From NCBI GenBank assembly GCA_036841525.1, contig DAITVZ010000036.1, positions 1 through 47,505 on the forward strand: a stretch of DNA of 47,505 nt. The letters run 5' to 3'. Every line of letters starts with the position of its first letter. The stretch's first letter is position 1. The stretch is from JAAYEA01 sp012689325. GTDB lineage: Bacteria; Chloroflexota; Anaerolineae; JAAYEA01. A program made the position numbers and the translations under genes. The notes under the pieces are model-generated. The model was not told where the DNA came from. It saw only the letters and a list, made by a program, of their open reading frames with translations, and made no database searches. This document shows, in pieces, positions 24,113-31,295 of this stretch.

Positions 24113-25036
24113 ATGCGACAGACTGACACGAGCAATCTGAACCCTTTGCGCCCGCCGGATTTTGTGGCCGTCGGGCATGTGACCAAGGACTTGCTGGCTG
24201 ATGGCGGCTTTTTGATTGGGGGCACGGCGACCTATGCCTCCGTCACGGCGCGCAATCTGGGCAAACAGGCGGCCATCGTCACCAGCGCCTCGGCGGACCT
24301 GGCGCTGGCGGAGCGGCTTCCCGGCGTCCAGATCTCGCTTCGCCCCGCCCAGGCGACGACGGCTTTCGAGAATATCTATGAAGGCGGCCGGAGGCACCAG
24401 TTCGTGCGGGCGGTGGCGGAGCCTTTGACCGCGGCGGACGTGCCCGAGGCCTGGCGGCGAGCCCCGATCGTCCTGCTGGGGCCCTTGGTCCGCGAGCTGG
24501 GCGCGGAGATGCTTTCGGTGTTTCCGGGCGCCCTGTTAGGCGTCACCGCGCAAGGATGGATGCGCCGCTGGAACAGCGACGGCCTGGTGCACGACCGCCG
24601 CTGGGACGAGGCCCACGCGGTCTTGCCGCTGGTGGATGTCCTCTTTTTCAGCTATGAGGACGTGGGCTATGACCTGGAGCGGCTCAAGGCGTATGCGTCC
24701 CTGGCCAAGACGGCCGTGGTGACCCATAGCCACCTGGGAGCCATCGTCTATCACGGCGGCAGGTCGCAGTGGTTCCCTGGCTTTCAGACCAAAGAGGTGG
24801 ACCCGACCGGCGCAGGCGATGTCTTTGCCGCAGCTTACATGGTCGCTTACCACGAAATGGGCGATCCTTTCGAGCCCGCTCGTTTTGCCAACTGCACGGC
24901 CTCCCTGTCCATCGAGGGCCGGTCGATCTCGACCATCCCCTCCCGTGAGCAGGTGGAGGCGCGCTTGCGCGAGAACCGGCTGGTGGATGACTTGACGCCG
25001 GCGGAACGCGAGATGATCGACAGCGTGCTGATCTAG
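24113..25036 (+). CDS. PfkB-family carbohydrate/nucleoside kinase
   Basis: This 307-residue kinase has the N-terminal GGTATYASVTARNLGKQAAI segment in place of the usual GGxxxNxAxxLARLG block. It carries the C-terminal PfkB signature EVDPTGAGDVFAAAYMVAY, in which the Asp of GAGD is the catalytic base. Family members phosphorylate sugars or nucleosides with ATP; which one is not apparent. The ATG lies 5 bases after the khpB stop, with no Shine-Dalgarno visible, so translation is probably coupled. A PfkB gene between jag and parA is unusual, because most bacteria carry mnmE, mnmG and rsmG here. Confidence 0.86.
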   Translation: MRQTDTSNLNPLRPPDFVAVGHVTKDLLADGGFLIGGTATYASVTARNLGKQAAIVTSASADLALAERLPGVQISLRPAQATTAFENIYEGGRRHQFVRAVAEPLTAADVPEAWRRAPIVLLGPLVRELGAEMLSVFPGALLGVTAQGWMRRWNSDGLVHDRRWDEAHAVLPLVDVLFFSYEDVGYDLERLKAYASLAKTAVVTHSHLGAIVYHGGRSQWFPGFQTKEVDPTGAGDVFAAAYMVAYHEMGDPFEPARFANCTASLSIEGRSISTIPSREQVEARLRENRLVDDLTPAEREMIDSVLI

Positions 25037-25092
25037 CGACGAGGCTGCCTTGCCCTGGCGCGGGGCAAGCCGCATGGTGGCGGACGGAGACC

Positions 25093-25860
25093 ATGGCCCA
25101 CATCTATACCCTGGCAAACCAAAAGGGCGGCGTGGGCAAGACCACGACCGCGGTCAACCTGGGCGCGTATCTCGCCGAGAGCGGCAAGCGCGTGCTTGTG
25201 GTGGACATGGACCCCCAGGCCAATGCCACGAGCAGCCTGGGCATCGACAAGGGCGGCATTGAACGCTCCATCTATAACGTCTTGGTCCAGGACGTGCCTC
25301 TCGCGGACGTGATCACGCTGACCAAGCGCCTGAGGCTGGACCTGGTGCCTTCCTCGCCCTCCCTGGCTGGCGCCGAGGTCGAGATGGTCAGTTTCATCTC
25401 CAGGGAGAATCGCTTGCGCCGGGCCCTGGAGCCCATCTCCCCCAACTATGATTACATCCTGATCGACCCCCCGCCTAGCCTTGGCTTGCTGACCGTCAAC
25501 GCCCTCACCGCCGGGCATGGCGTGATCATCCCCATCCAGTGCGAATACCTGGCCCTGGAGGGGCTTTCGCAGCTCTTGCAGACGATCAACCTCGTGCGCG
25601 ATAACCTGAATACCCAGCTCGAGATTCGCGGCATCTTGCTGACCATGTTCGATACCCGCACCAAGCTCTCCCAAGAGGTGGTTCAGGAGGTGCGGCGCTA
25701 TTTCGATCGCCGCGTGTTCAAATCGATCATCCCACGCAGCGTGCGTTTGAGCGAGAGCCCCAGCTATGGCGAGCCTATCCTGTCCTACGCCCCAACCTCC
25801 GCTGGCGCGATCGCGTATGAAGAGCTGGCGCGCGAGTTGCTCGCGGGCGACAAGGCCTAA
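25093..25860 (+). CDS. parA: Chromosome-partitioning ATPase ParA (Soj)
   Basis: This 255-residue ParA/MinD-type ATPase has the deviant Walker A KGGVGKTTTAVNLGAYLAE with both lysines. It also has Walker A' VVDMDPQANATSSLGID and Walker B YILIDPPPSLGLLTVNAL. It binds DNA nonspecifically as an ATP dimer and moves ParB-parS complexes during chromosome segregation. ATG 25093 has GGAG 5 bases before it. parB starts after 8 bases behind AAGGAGG. This is a short chromosomal-type ParA without the N-terminal HTH of plasmid forms. Confidence 0.96.
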   Translation: MAHIYTLANQKGGVGKTTTAVNLGAYLAESGKRVLVVDMDPQANATSSLGIDKGGIERSIYNVLVQDVPLADVITLTKRLRLDLVPSSPSLAGAEVEMVSFISRENRLRRALEPISPNYDYILIDPPPSLGLLTVNALTAGHGVIIPIQCEYLALEGLSQLLQTINLVRDNLNTQLEIRGILLTMFDTRTKLSQEVVQEVRRYFDRRVFKSIIPRSVRLSESPSYGEPILSYAPTSAGAIAYEELARELLAGDKA

Positions 25861-25868
25861 GGAGGTGG

Positions 25869-26765
25869 ATGGTGCCCAAGGATAGGATCGGTCTGGGGAA
25901 GGGGCTGGAAGCGCTGATCACCAGCACCTCGGCGTTCGAGCCCACCACGCCAGGGCTGGCCCTGATCGAGGTCAACGATATCGAGCCGAACCCCCGCCAG
26001 CCGCGCTCGCGCATCGAGCCGGACACCCTCCATGATCTGGCCGATTCCATCCGCGAGCATGGGCTGATCCAGCCGTTGGTGGTGACGCGCAAGCCAGGGG
26101 CGGGGCGTCCGGGCACGGCCAGCTATCAGTTGATCGCCGGGGAACGCCGCTGGCAGGCCGCGAGCATGGCGGGCCTGGAGCGGGTGCCGGCCATGATCAA
26201 GGAAGCCACCCAGCAAGAGATGCTCGAGCTGGCGCTGGTGGAAAACATCCAACGCGCCGACCTGAACCCCCTGGAAGAGGCGCTGGCCTATCAACACCTG
26301 GTGGACGAGTTCGGGCTGACCCAGGAGCAGGTGGCCGCCCGCGTGGGCAAGCACCGCGTGAGCGTCACCAATGCGCTGCGGCTGCTGCGATTGCCGGAGC
26401 CCGTGCAGCGGCTCCTGGCCGAGGGGAGCATCTCGGAGGGGCATGCCCGCGCCCTGCTGGCCCTGGATAGCCCCGAGGCGCAGCTCAAGCTGGCCGAACT
26501 GGTGCAACAGCGCGGCCTCTCCGTTCGGCAGACCGAAGAGATGGTCCGCCGCCTGTCGGCGCCTCGCGAGGCGGCGCCAGCGCGCCCCAACGCCTCCCCC
26601 GATACGCTGGCCCTGGAAAAGTCCTTTCGCGACGCGCTTGGCACCAAGGTGAACCTCTCGCGTGGGCGGCGGGGCGGGCGCCTGGTCATCTATTTCTACT
26701 CCGAAGAAGAGCTGCAGTCCATCTTTGAGACGATCGTCGCGCGCCCTGGGCGGGATGAAGCGTGA
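25869..26765 (+). CDS. parB: Chromosome-partitioning protein ParB (Spo0J), CTPase
   Basis: This 298-residue protein has a short N-terminal ParA-contact segment (MVPKDRIGLGKGLEALI). The ParB/Srx CTP-binding domain follows with IEPNPRQPRSRIEPDTLHDL, SIREHGLIQPLVV and the motif GERRWQAA, then ENIQRADLNPLEEA. The HTH is LTQEQVAARVGKHRVSVTNA. A C-terminal dimerisation domain ends it. ATG 25869 lies only 3-4 bases from GGAGG; the GTG codon right after it (25872) is better spaced and may be used. The stop overlaps murJ by 4 bases. No parS site is visible in the window. Confidence 0.95.
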   Translation: MVPKDRIGLGKGLEALITSTSAFEPTTPGLALIEVNDIEPNPRQPRSRIEPDTLHDLADSIREHGLIQPLVVTRKPGAGRPGTASYQLIAGERRWQAASMAGLERVPAMIKEATQQEMLELALVENIQRADLNPLEEALAYQHLVDEFGLTQEQVAARVGKHRVSVTNALRLLRLPEPVQRLLAEGSISEGHARALLALDSPEAQLKLAELVQQRGLSVRQTEEMVRRLSAPREAAPARPNASPDTLALEKSFRDALGTKVNLSRGRRGGRLVIYFYSEEELQSIFETIVARPGRDEA

Positions 26766-28336
26766 GTAGCCGGCTGGCGCGCATCGCGCAGGCCGCCACC
26801 CTGGTGATGGCGGCCTACGTCGTGAGCCGCGTGTTGGGGCTGGCCCGCGAGATGATCGTCGCTCGCCAATTCGGGACCAGCGCCGAGCTGGGGGCCTACC
26901 TGGCGGCCTTTCGCGTCCCCGACCTCATCTTTCAACTGCTGGCGGGGGGCGCCCTAGGCTCTTCGCTGATCCCCGTCCTTTCCGAGTATCTGGCCCACGG
27001 CCAGCATCGCGAGGGCTGGCGGCTGGCCAGCGCCATCTATAACCTCGTCGGCTTCCTGACCACGGGCTTTGCGCTGCTGGCCTTCGCGGGGGCGCGCCCG
27101 CTGGCGCAGGTGTTGGTTCCCGGGTACTCGCCCGAGCTGCAGGCCCTCACCAGCCAGTTGATGCGCCTCATGCTGGTGACGCCCATCATCTTTGGTCTGA
27201 GCGGCGTCTCCATGGCCGTGCTGAATGCCCACCAGCATTTCTTGCTGCCTGCCATCGCCCCCATCCTCTATAACCTGGCGATCATCGCCGGGGCCGTGTG
27301 GCTGGCGCCGCAGATGGGCGTGCATGGCCTGGCCATCGGCGTGGTGGTCGGCTCCGGGCTGCACCTGCTGGTCCAGTTGCCTGGCTTGTTGCGGCGGGGC
27401 TGGCGGTGGTTCCCCACCTGGGGGCGCCACCTCCCCGGCGTGCGCCAGGTGATCCGCCTGCTGTTGCCCCGCGTTCTGGGGCTGGCGGTGGTGCAGATCA
27501 ACTTTATCGTCAGCACGCGCCTGGCCTCCAGGCTGGAGCCGGGCAGCCTGCCCGCCCTCAATTATGCCTTCTTGTTGATGATGCTCCCGCAGGGCGTGTT
27601 CGCCATGGCCCTGGCCACCGCCGCTTTCCCGGCCTTTTCCGACCTGGTGGCGAGGCAGCAGATACCCGAGTTGCGCCACACCCTGATGGTGATGCTCCGC
27701 GCGACCCTGTTCTTGGCTTTGCCCGCCGCGGCGGGGCTCTATATCCTGCGCAACCCAGTGATCGCCGTGCTGCTGGAAGGCGGCCGCTTCACCGACGCCT
27801 CCACCAAAGCCGTCGCCTGGGCCCTGCAGTTCTACGTGTTGGGCCTCCCCGCCTATGCCATCGTCGAGATCCTCTCGCGGGCCTTTTACGCCCTGCATGA
27901 CACGCGCACGCCCGTGCTGGTGGGCGCGGCCACGGTGGCGCTGAATATCGCGCTGAGCCTGGCGCTCCTGGGGAGCATGGGCATCGGCGGGCTGGCCCTG
28001 GCCAACGCCGTGGCGGTCAACGTCGAGATGGTCTGGCTCTTGTGGTTCATGCACAAGTGGCTGGACGGCCTGGAGGGTGACAGGCTGCTCTCGGCCACCC
28101 TGCGCGTGGTGGGCGCGACGGCAGCGATGGCCGTGGCGCTGTATAGCGTGATGCGCGTGATGGGCGGCGGCTATCCCGGCTGGCTGGTGGCGGCCGCGGG
28201 GGGCATCATCGGCGGCGGGGTTTTTGTCGCTTCGGCGTGGATCTGCCAAGTCAGCGAGGTGCGCGCTGTGGGCAACTGGCTGGCAGGCCGGTTGCTTTCG
28301 CGGCGCCAGCGCCCGGGTTCGGCCGCCCAGCGCTAG
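26762..28336 (+). CDS. murJ: Lipid II flippase MurJ (MviN family)
   Basis: This 524-residue integral membrane protein of the MOP superfamily has about 14 helices. It begins AATLVMAAYVVSRVLGLARE with MIVARQFGTSAELGAYLAAF, and then FRVPDLIFQLLAGGALGSSLIP, all diagnostic of MurJ. Later PQGVFAMALATAAFPAFSDL and EILSRAFYALHDTRTPVLVG match the second lobe. It flips undecaprenyl-linked peptidoglycan precursor to the outer face and so supplies the PBP. GTG 26762 overlaps the parB stop (GTGA). Confidence 0.94.
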   Translation: MSSRLARIAQAATLVMAAYVVSRVLGLAREMIVARQFGTSAELGAYLAAFRVPDLIFQLLAGGALGSSLIPVLSEYLAHGQHREGWRLASAIYNLVGFLTTGFALLAFAGARPLAQVLVPGYSPELQALTSQLMRLMLVTPIIFGLSGVSMAVLNAHQHFLLPAIAPILYNLAIIAGAVWLAPQMGVHGLAIGVVVGSGLHLLVQLPGLLRRGWRWFPTWGRHLPGVRQVIRLLLPRVLGLAVVQINFIVSTRLASRLEPGSLPALNYAFLLMMLPQGVFAMALATAAFPAFSDLVARQQIPELRHTLMVMLRATLFLALPAAAGLYILRNPVIAVLLEGGRFTDASTKAVAWALQFYVLGLPAYAIVEILSRAFYALHDTRTPVLVGAATVALNIALSLALLGSMGIGGLALANAVAVNVEMVWLLWFMHKWLDGLEGDRLLSATLRVVGATAAMAVALYSVMRVMGGGYPGWLVAAAGGIIGGGVFVASAWICQVSEVRAVGNWLAGRLLSRRQRPGSAAQR

Positions 28337-28360
28337 ACAGCCGAGGCCGTGAATGGGCAG

Positions 28361-28389
28361 TTTACAAAATCGTCGCACGATGTTATAAT
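28361..28389 (+). promoter_or_regulatory. Strong promoter of the gcvH-like gene
   Basis: TTTACA (28361-28366), 17 bases, TATAAT (28384-28389). Start near 28396. The leader of about 49 bases holds a short inverted repeat (GCGCGCTAGCGC) and the site AGGAGGAGC; it is too short for a glycine riboswitch. Confidence 0.85.
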
Positions 28390-28444
28390 GGGACCAGTGG
28401 TTTGCAGGGCGCGCTAGCGCTGACGACAGGAGGAGGAGCAACCG

Positions 28445-28870
28445 ATGAAAATCGCAGAGTTCGAGTTTCCCGATGATCTCTACTATGACAAAGAGCACGG
28501 ATGGGCCCGGATCGACGGGGACACCATCGTGCAGGGCATGACCTCCTACGGCCAGAGCATTGCGGGGGAGATCATCTATGCCGAGGTTCCTCGCGCGGGG
28601 CGCGACGTGGAGCAGGGCAAACCCTTCATGTCCATGGAGTCCGGCAAATGGGTGGGCCGCGTCCAGGCCATCGTCAGCGGCAAGATCGCTGAGGCCAACG
28701 AGGAGCTCGAGTTCGATAGCGCGCTGATCAACCAGTCGCCTTACGAGGATGGCTGGCTGGTCAAGATCGAGGCTTCCAACCTGGCGGGGGATTTGAAAAA
28801 GCTGCTCAAAGCGACGGACCCTGCCTATGAGGCGTATGTCCGGGCCGAGATGGCCAAGTACGCCCAGTAG
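28445..28870 (+). CDS. gcvH: Glycine cleavage system H-like lipoyl carrier protein
   Basis: This 141-residue lipoyl-domain protein has LYYDKEHGWARIDGDTIVQG, then MTSYGQSIAGEIIYAEVPRA, and the lipoylation hairpin FMSMESGKWVGRVQAIVSGK. The Lys in ESGKW sits where the lipoyl-Lys of ESVKA lies in canonical GcvH. NQSPYEDGWLVKIE is the usual C-terminal block. It carries the aminomethyl group between GcvP and GcvT in glycine cleavage, or could serve as a lipoate relay protein. No gcvT, gcvP, lipA or lplA is in the window, and it has its own promoter and terminator. The WVG in place of AAS after the lysine is atypical. Confidence 0.85.
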   Translation: MKIAEFEFPDDLYYDKEHGWARIDGDTIVQGMTSYGQSIAGEIIYAEVPRAGRDVEQGKPFMSMESGKWVGRVQAIVSGKIAEANEELEFDSALINQSPYEDGWLVKIEASNLAGDLKKLLKATDPAYEAYVRAEMAKYAQ

Positions 28871-28908
28871 CGCGGCTCGCCAGAGCGCGGCCTACAGGAA
28901 ACGATCCG

Positions 28909-28945
28909 GAGGACGAGCTATGCCCAGAGGCAGGCTCGTCCTCTT
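28909..28945. terminator. Terminator hairpin between convergent gcvH and phosphoribosyltransferase genes
   Basis: GAGGACGAGC (28909-28918) and GCTCGTCCTC (28934-28943) form a perfect 10-bp stem with a 15-base loop, followed by only a short T pair on the plus strand. Its place between two convergent stops fits a bidirectional terminator. Confidence 0.6.
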
Positions 28946-28975
28946 GCTATGTCGCGCGGTGGAGCCTGGCCCAGC

Positions 28976-29629
28976 TCAAGCCTGGGGCTGCTCCAGTGCG
29001 CTCTCGCGCAGCAGAGCCACCACCTCGTCATCGGAGGTCTGGTCGAAGGTCAGGTAGAACCCTCCCACCGCCCAAAAGTGCTCCGGCGTGGAGAGAAAGA
29101 CCCCCTGATCTACTTCCTTGCTCAGCATCGCCGCCGTTTCCGGGGGTCCGACGGGGATGGCCAGGATCAGTTTGCGCAGGGGATGCTTGCGGAGGCTTTG
29201 AATCGCGGCGCGGGTCGTCGAGCCGGTCGCCACGCCATCATCCACCAGGACGACGATCTTGTCTTTCAGATCCAGCGGCTTGCGATCACCGCGATAGCGC
29301 TCCAACTGGCGCTCGATCTCTTTGGCCTGGCGCTCGCGCTCGCGCGCGATATAGTCGCGGGGGATGCCCAACCGCTGGATCAGCTCCTCGTCCAGCACAA
29401 TGCTGCCATCGCCGGCGACCGCGCCCAGGGCCAATTCCGAGTTATACGGGGCGCCCAGCTTGCGCGTGATATAGACGTCCAGCGGCAGCCCCAGGGCCTT
29501 GGCGACTTGGTAGCCCACCACCACCCCGCCGCGCGGAATGGCCAGGATCACCACGTCCGGCTGGCCTTTCAGAAAACTCAGCGCTTCGGCCAGGGCTTGC
29601 CCGGCCTCGTGTCGATCTCGAAACTGCAT
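28976..29629 (-). CDS. Phosphoribosyltransferase-domain protein
   Basis: The 217-residue type I PRTase fold has the PRPP loop VVLVDDGVATGSTTRAAIQS. The N-terminal segment ILAIPRGGVVVGYQVAKALG carries the PRGG turn, and the lid contains YITRKLGAPYNSELALGAVA. This subgroup, often beside hydrolases in actinobacteria and Chloroflexota (Rv0571c-like), has no firmly known base substrate. ATG 29629 is chosen because AGGAGG lies 8 bases upstream; the in-frame GTG three codons earlier would overlap that site. It is the last gene of a three-gene minus-strand operon. Confidence 0.86.
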   Translation of the reverse strand: MQFRDRHEAGQALAEALSFLKGQPDVVILAIPRGGVVVGYQVAKALGLPLDVYITRKLGAPYNSELALGAVAGDGSIVLDEELIQRLGIPRDYIARERERQAKEIERQLERYRGDRKPLDLKDKIVVLVDDGVATGSTTRAAIQSLRKHPLRKLILAIPVGPPETAAMLSKEVDQGVFLSTPEHFWAVGGFYLTFDQTSDDEVVALLRESALEQPQA

Positions 29630-29667
29630 AACGTGCACCTCCTTGTGCTACGCAGATAGGCGATGTA

Positions 29668-30258
29668 TCATTTCCCGGCGAGCGGCAGGGCGGCCAGGTC
29701 CGTATAGATCGGGCCCTCTGGGCGCAGGTCGCTACGCACCAGGTGCACGGCCTCGACCTCGAGCGCCGCCAACTCGCCCACCGCTGAGCGCTCCACGGCC
29801 TGCCCCAGCGTCTCCAATTCGCTGCGCGTGGCGCTCTGATGCACGCGCGCGATGGTCAGGTGCGGCGAAAAGGGCCGGCGCTCCGGCGGATAGCCCAACT
29901 GGTCCATCACCTGATCCACCTCTCGCTGCAAGGCCAAGAGGGCCGCCGTCTCGCCTTGCAGGCCCACCCAGACGATGCGCGGTTGTCGCACGTCGGGAAA
30001 GCAGCCCAGGCCGGCAAGGACCAGGCGAAAGGGGCCGTGTTGGCTGCAACGCTCCCGCAGGGCCTCGGCGATCACTGGGATGTCGTCAGCGGGCACGTCT
30101 CCCAGGAACTTGAGCGTCAGGTGGATGCTCCCCGGCGCTGTCCAGCGGGCCGCGCGGGTGCCCGGTTTGCGGCCCAGGGCGTCTTGTAGCTGGCGCAGGG
30201 CCGCAACCGCGCGCTGGTCCAGGGCAATGGCGATGAAGGAACGGATATTCTCGACCAT
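29668..30258 (-). CDS. thpR: RNA 2',3'-cyclic phosphodiesterase (2H family)
   Basis: This 196-residue 2H phosphoesterase has both catalytic H-x-T/S-x tetrapeptides, in GSIHLTLKFLGDVP and FSPHLTIARVHQSA. The start RSFIAIALDQRAVAALRQLQ is typical of ThpR (LigT), which opens 2',3'-cyclic phosphate RNA ends to 2'-phosphates and, in reverse, can ligate tRNA halves in vitro. The length matches the family. GAGG lies about 6 bases upstream of the ATG, and the gene follows the amidohydrolase by 15 bases. Confidence 0.93.
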   Translation of the reverse strand: MVENIRSFIAIALDQRAVAALRQLQDALGRKPGTRAARWTAPGSIHLTLKFLGDVPADDIPVIAEALRERCSQHGPFRLVLAGLGCFPDVRQPRIVWVGLQGETAALLALQREVDQVMDQLGYPPERRPFSPHLTIARVHQSATRSELETLGQAVERSAVGELAALEVEAVHLVRSDLRPEGPIYTDLAALPLAGK

Positions 30259-30273
30259 GCCAGCCTCATCTGC

Positions 30274-31125
30274 TTAGGTTTGCTCGGGCGGCCAGAGCAG
30301 CCTCTCGGCGTTGCCGCCCAGGATGCGGGCCAGGTCATCCTCAGCGAGCTCCGCGGCCCGCAGGTGCCGCAGCGCGCGCGGATAGCCAAGCAGTGGATAG
30401 TCCGTGGCGAACAGGATCTTGGGCCTGATGATCCGCGCGGCCAGGGCAAAGATGCTGCTATCGTAGAGAAACGGAGAGGCGGCCGTATCGTAATAGACCC
30501 TGGCCAGGACGCGCCGCACCTCCGGCATGAGCTCGTAAAAGGGCAACCCACCGCCCCAGTGGGCGCAGATGAGCGTGGCCCGCGGATGGCGCTTCGCCAG
30601 GCGGTAGACGACCTCCGGCGTATTGCAGCCCTTGCCGCAATAGGCGTGGCCCACGGGCTCGTTGGTGTGCGCCAGCAGCGGCAGCCCCTGCTCCTCCAGC
30701 CAATTCAGCAGAGGGTCCAGCACGTCCGCCTCGTCCAGCGTGTAGCCCTGCCCATCGGGCAAGAGCTCGCCCACGCCGCGAAAGCCCAGCTCAACACAGC
30801 GCTCCACCTCGCGGATCGCCGCCGCGCCGGAGCGCGGGTTGACCACGGCAAAGCCGATCAGCCGGTCGGGATAGCGCCGGATGGCCTCGGCGACATAATC
30901 GTTCGAGGCGCGGCACAGCCCCTCATCGGCCCAGGCAAAGCCAAAGGTCACGGCCTGGTCCACCCCATCGCGATCCATGTCGGCCACGAGCTCGTCGGCG
31001 GTCGCGAGCCGGGCCTTGGGGTTCTGGTAGAGGGACCGAAACCAGCCATCCCGCTCCAGGTAGCGCGCCCGGTCGCGGATGACCTCTGGCGACAGGATGT
31101 GGGTGTGCAGGTCGATGATCTTCAT
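30274..31125 (-). CDS. Amidohydrolase-family (TIM-barrel) metal-dependent hydrolase
   Basis: The 283-residue enzyme of the Amidohydrolase_2 group has N-terminal metal-binding DLHTHILSPEVIRD and a conserved LLAHTNEPVG. ATLICAHWGGGLPFYELMPE supplies the later His, and LFATDYPLLGYPR carries the catalytic Asp. Relatives include decarboxylases and lactone hydrolases; the substrate is unknown. The ATG at 31125 has no ribosome site. The promoter at 31132-31160 would start transcription right at this ATG, which suggests a leaderless message. A longer reading to 31224 is possible but would run through the promoter and the tandem repeat. Confidence 0.85.
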   Translation of the reverse strand: MKIIDLHTHILSPEVIRDRARYLERDGWFRSLYQNPKARLATADELVADMDRDGVDQAVTFGFAWADEGLCRASNDYVAEAIRRYPDRLIGFAVVNPRSGAAAIREVERCVELGFRGVGELLPDGQGYTLDEADVLDPLLNWLEEQGLPLLAHTNEPVGHAYCGKGCNTPEVVYRLAKRHPRATLICAHWGGGLPFYELMPEVRRVLARVYYDTAASPFLYDSSIFALAARIIRPKILFATDYPLLGYPRALRHLRAAELAEDDLARILGGNAERLLWPPEQT

Positions 31126-31131
31126 GGGCAC

Positions 31132-31160
31132 ATTTTGGCACAAGCGAGGGCAATTGTCAA
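31132..31160 (-). promoter_or_regulatory. Promoter of the amidohydrolase operon (leaderless)
   Basis: Minus-strand perfect TTGACA (31160-31155), 17 bases, extended -10 TGC-CAAAAT (CAAAAT at 31137-31132). The start would fall at about 31125, on the A of the start codon. Confidence 0.6.
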
Positions 31161-31166
31161 AGCGGC

Positions 31167-31222
31167 GCCAAGCCACCGGCGGCATGGAAAGCCGGGCGGC
31201 ATGGAAAGCCGGGCGGCTTGGC
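31167..31222. repeat. Two-copy 17-bp tandem repeat inside an inverted repeat, between divergent promoters
   Basis: GGCATGGAAAGCCGGGC occurs twice head to tail (31181-31197, 31198-31214). The pair is flanked by GCCAAGCC (31167-31174) and its exact complement GGCTTGGC (31215-31222). The block sits between the minus promoter's -35 (31155-31160) and overlaps the plus promoter's -35 (31218-31223), a natural place for an operator that controls both. Confidence 0.7.
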
Positions 31223-31246
31223 AAAAGGGGTGTTTTAGCATATCAT
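31218..31246 (+). promoter_or_regulatory. Promoter of the lipid kinase gene
   Basis: TTGGCA (31218-31223), 17 bases, TATCAT (31241-31246). Start near 31253. It is divergent from the amidohydrolase promoter. Confidence 0.7.
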
Positions 31247-31295
31247 AGGGTAGAAGACGTGGCGCCCCCGAGGCCCCGTTCAGGAGATGTGCCCC

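Noticed and set aside
28390..28444. Possible glycine riboswitch before the gcvH-like gene
   Set aside because: The leader is only about 49 bases, too short for the aptamer, and lacks its conserved core.
26954..28498. A 514-codon minus-strand frame opposite murJ and gcvH
   Set aside because: It crosses the gcvH promoter and two well-supported genes, and its translation is Gln/His/Arg-rich shadow sequence.
31181..31214. Possible start of a CRISPR array
   Set aside because: Only two copies, directly adjacent with no spacer, and no cas genes in the window.
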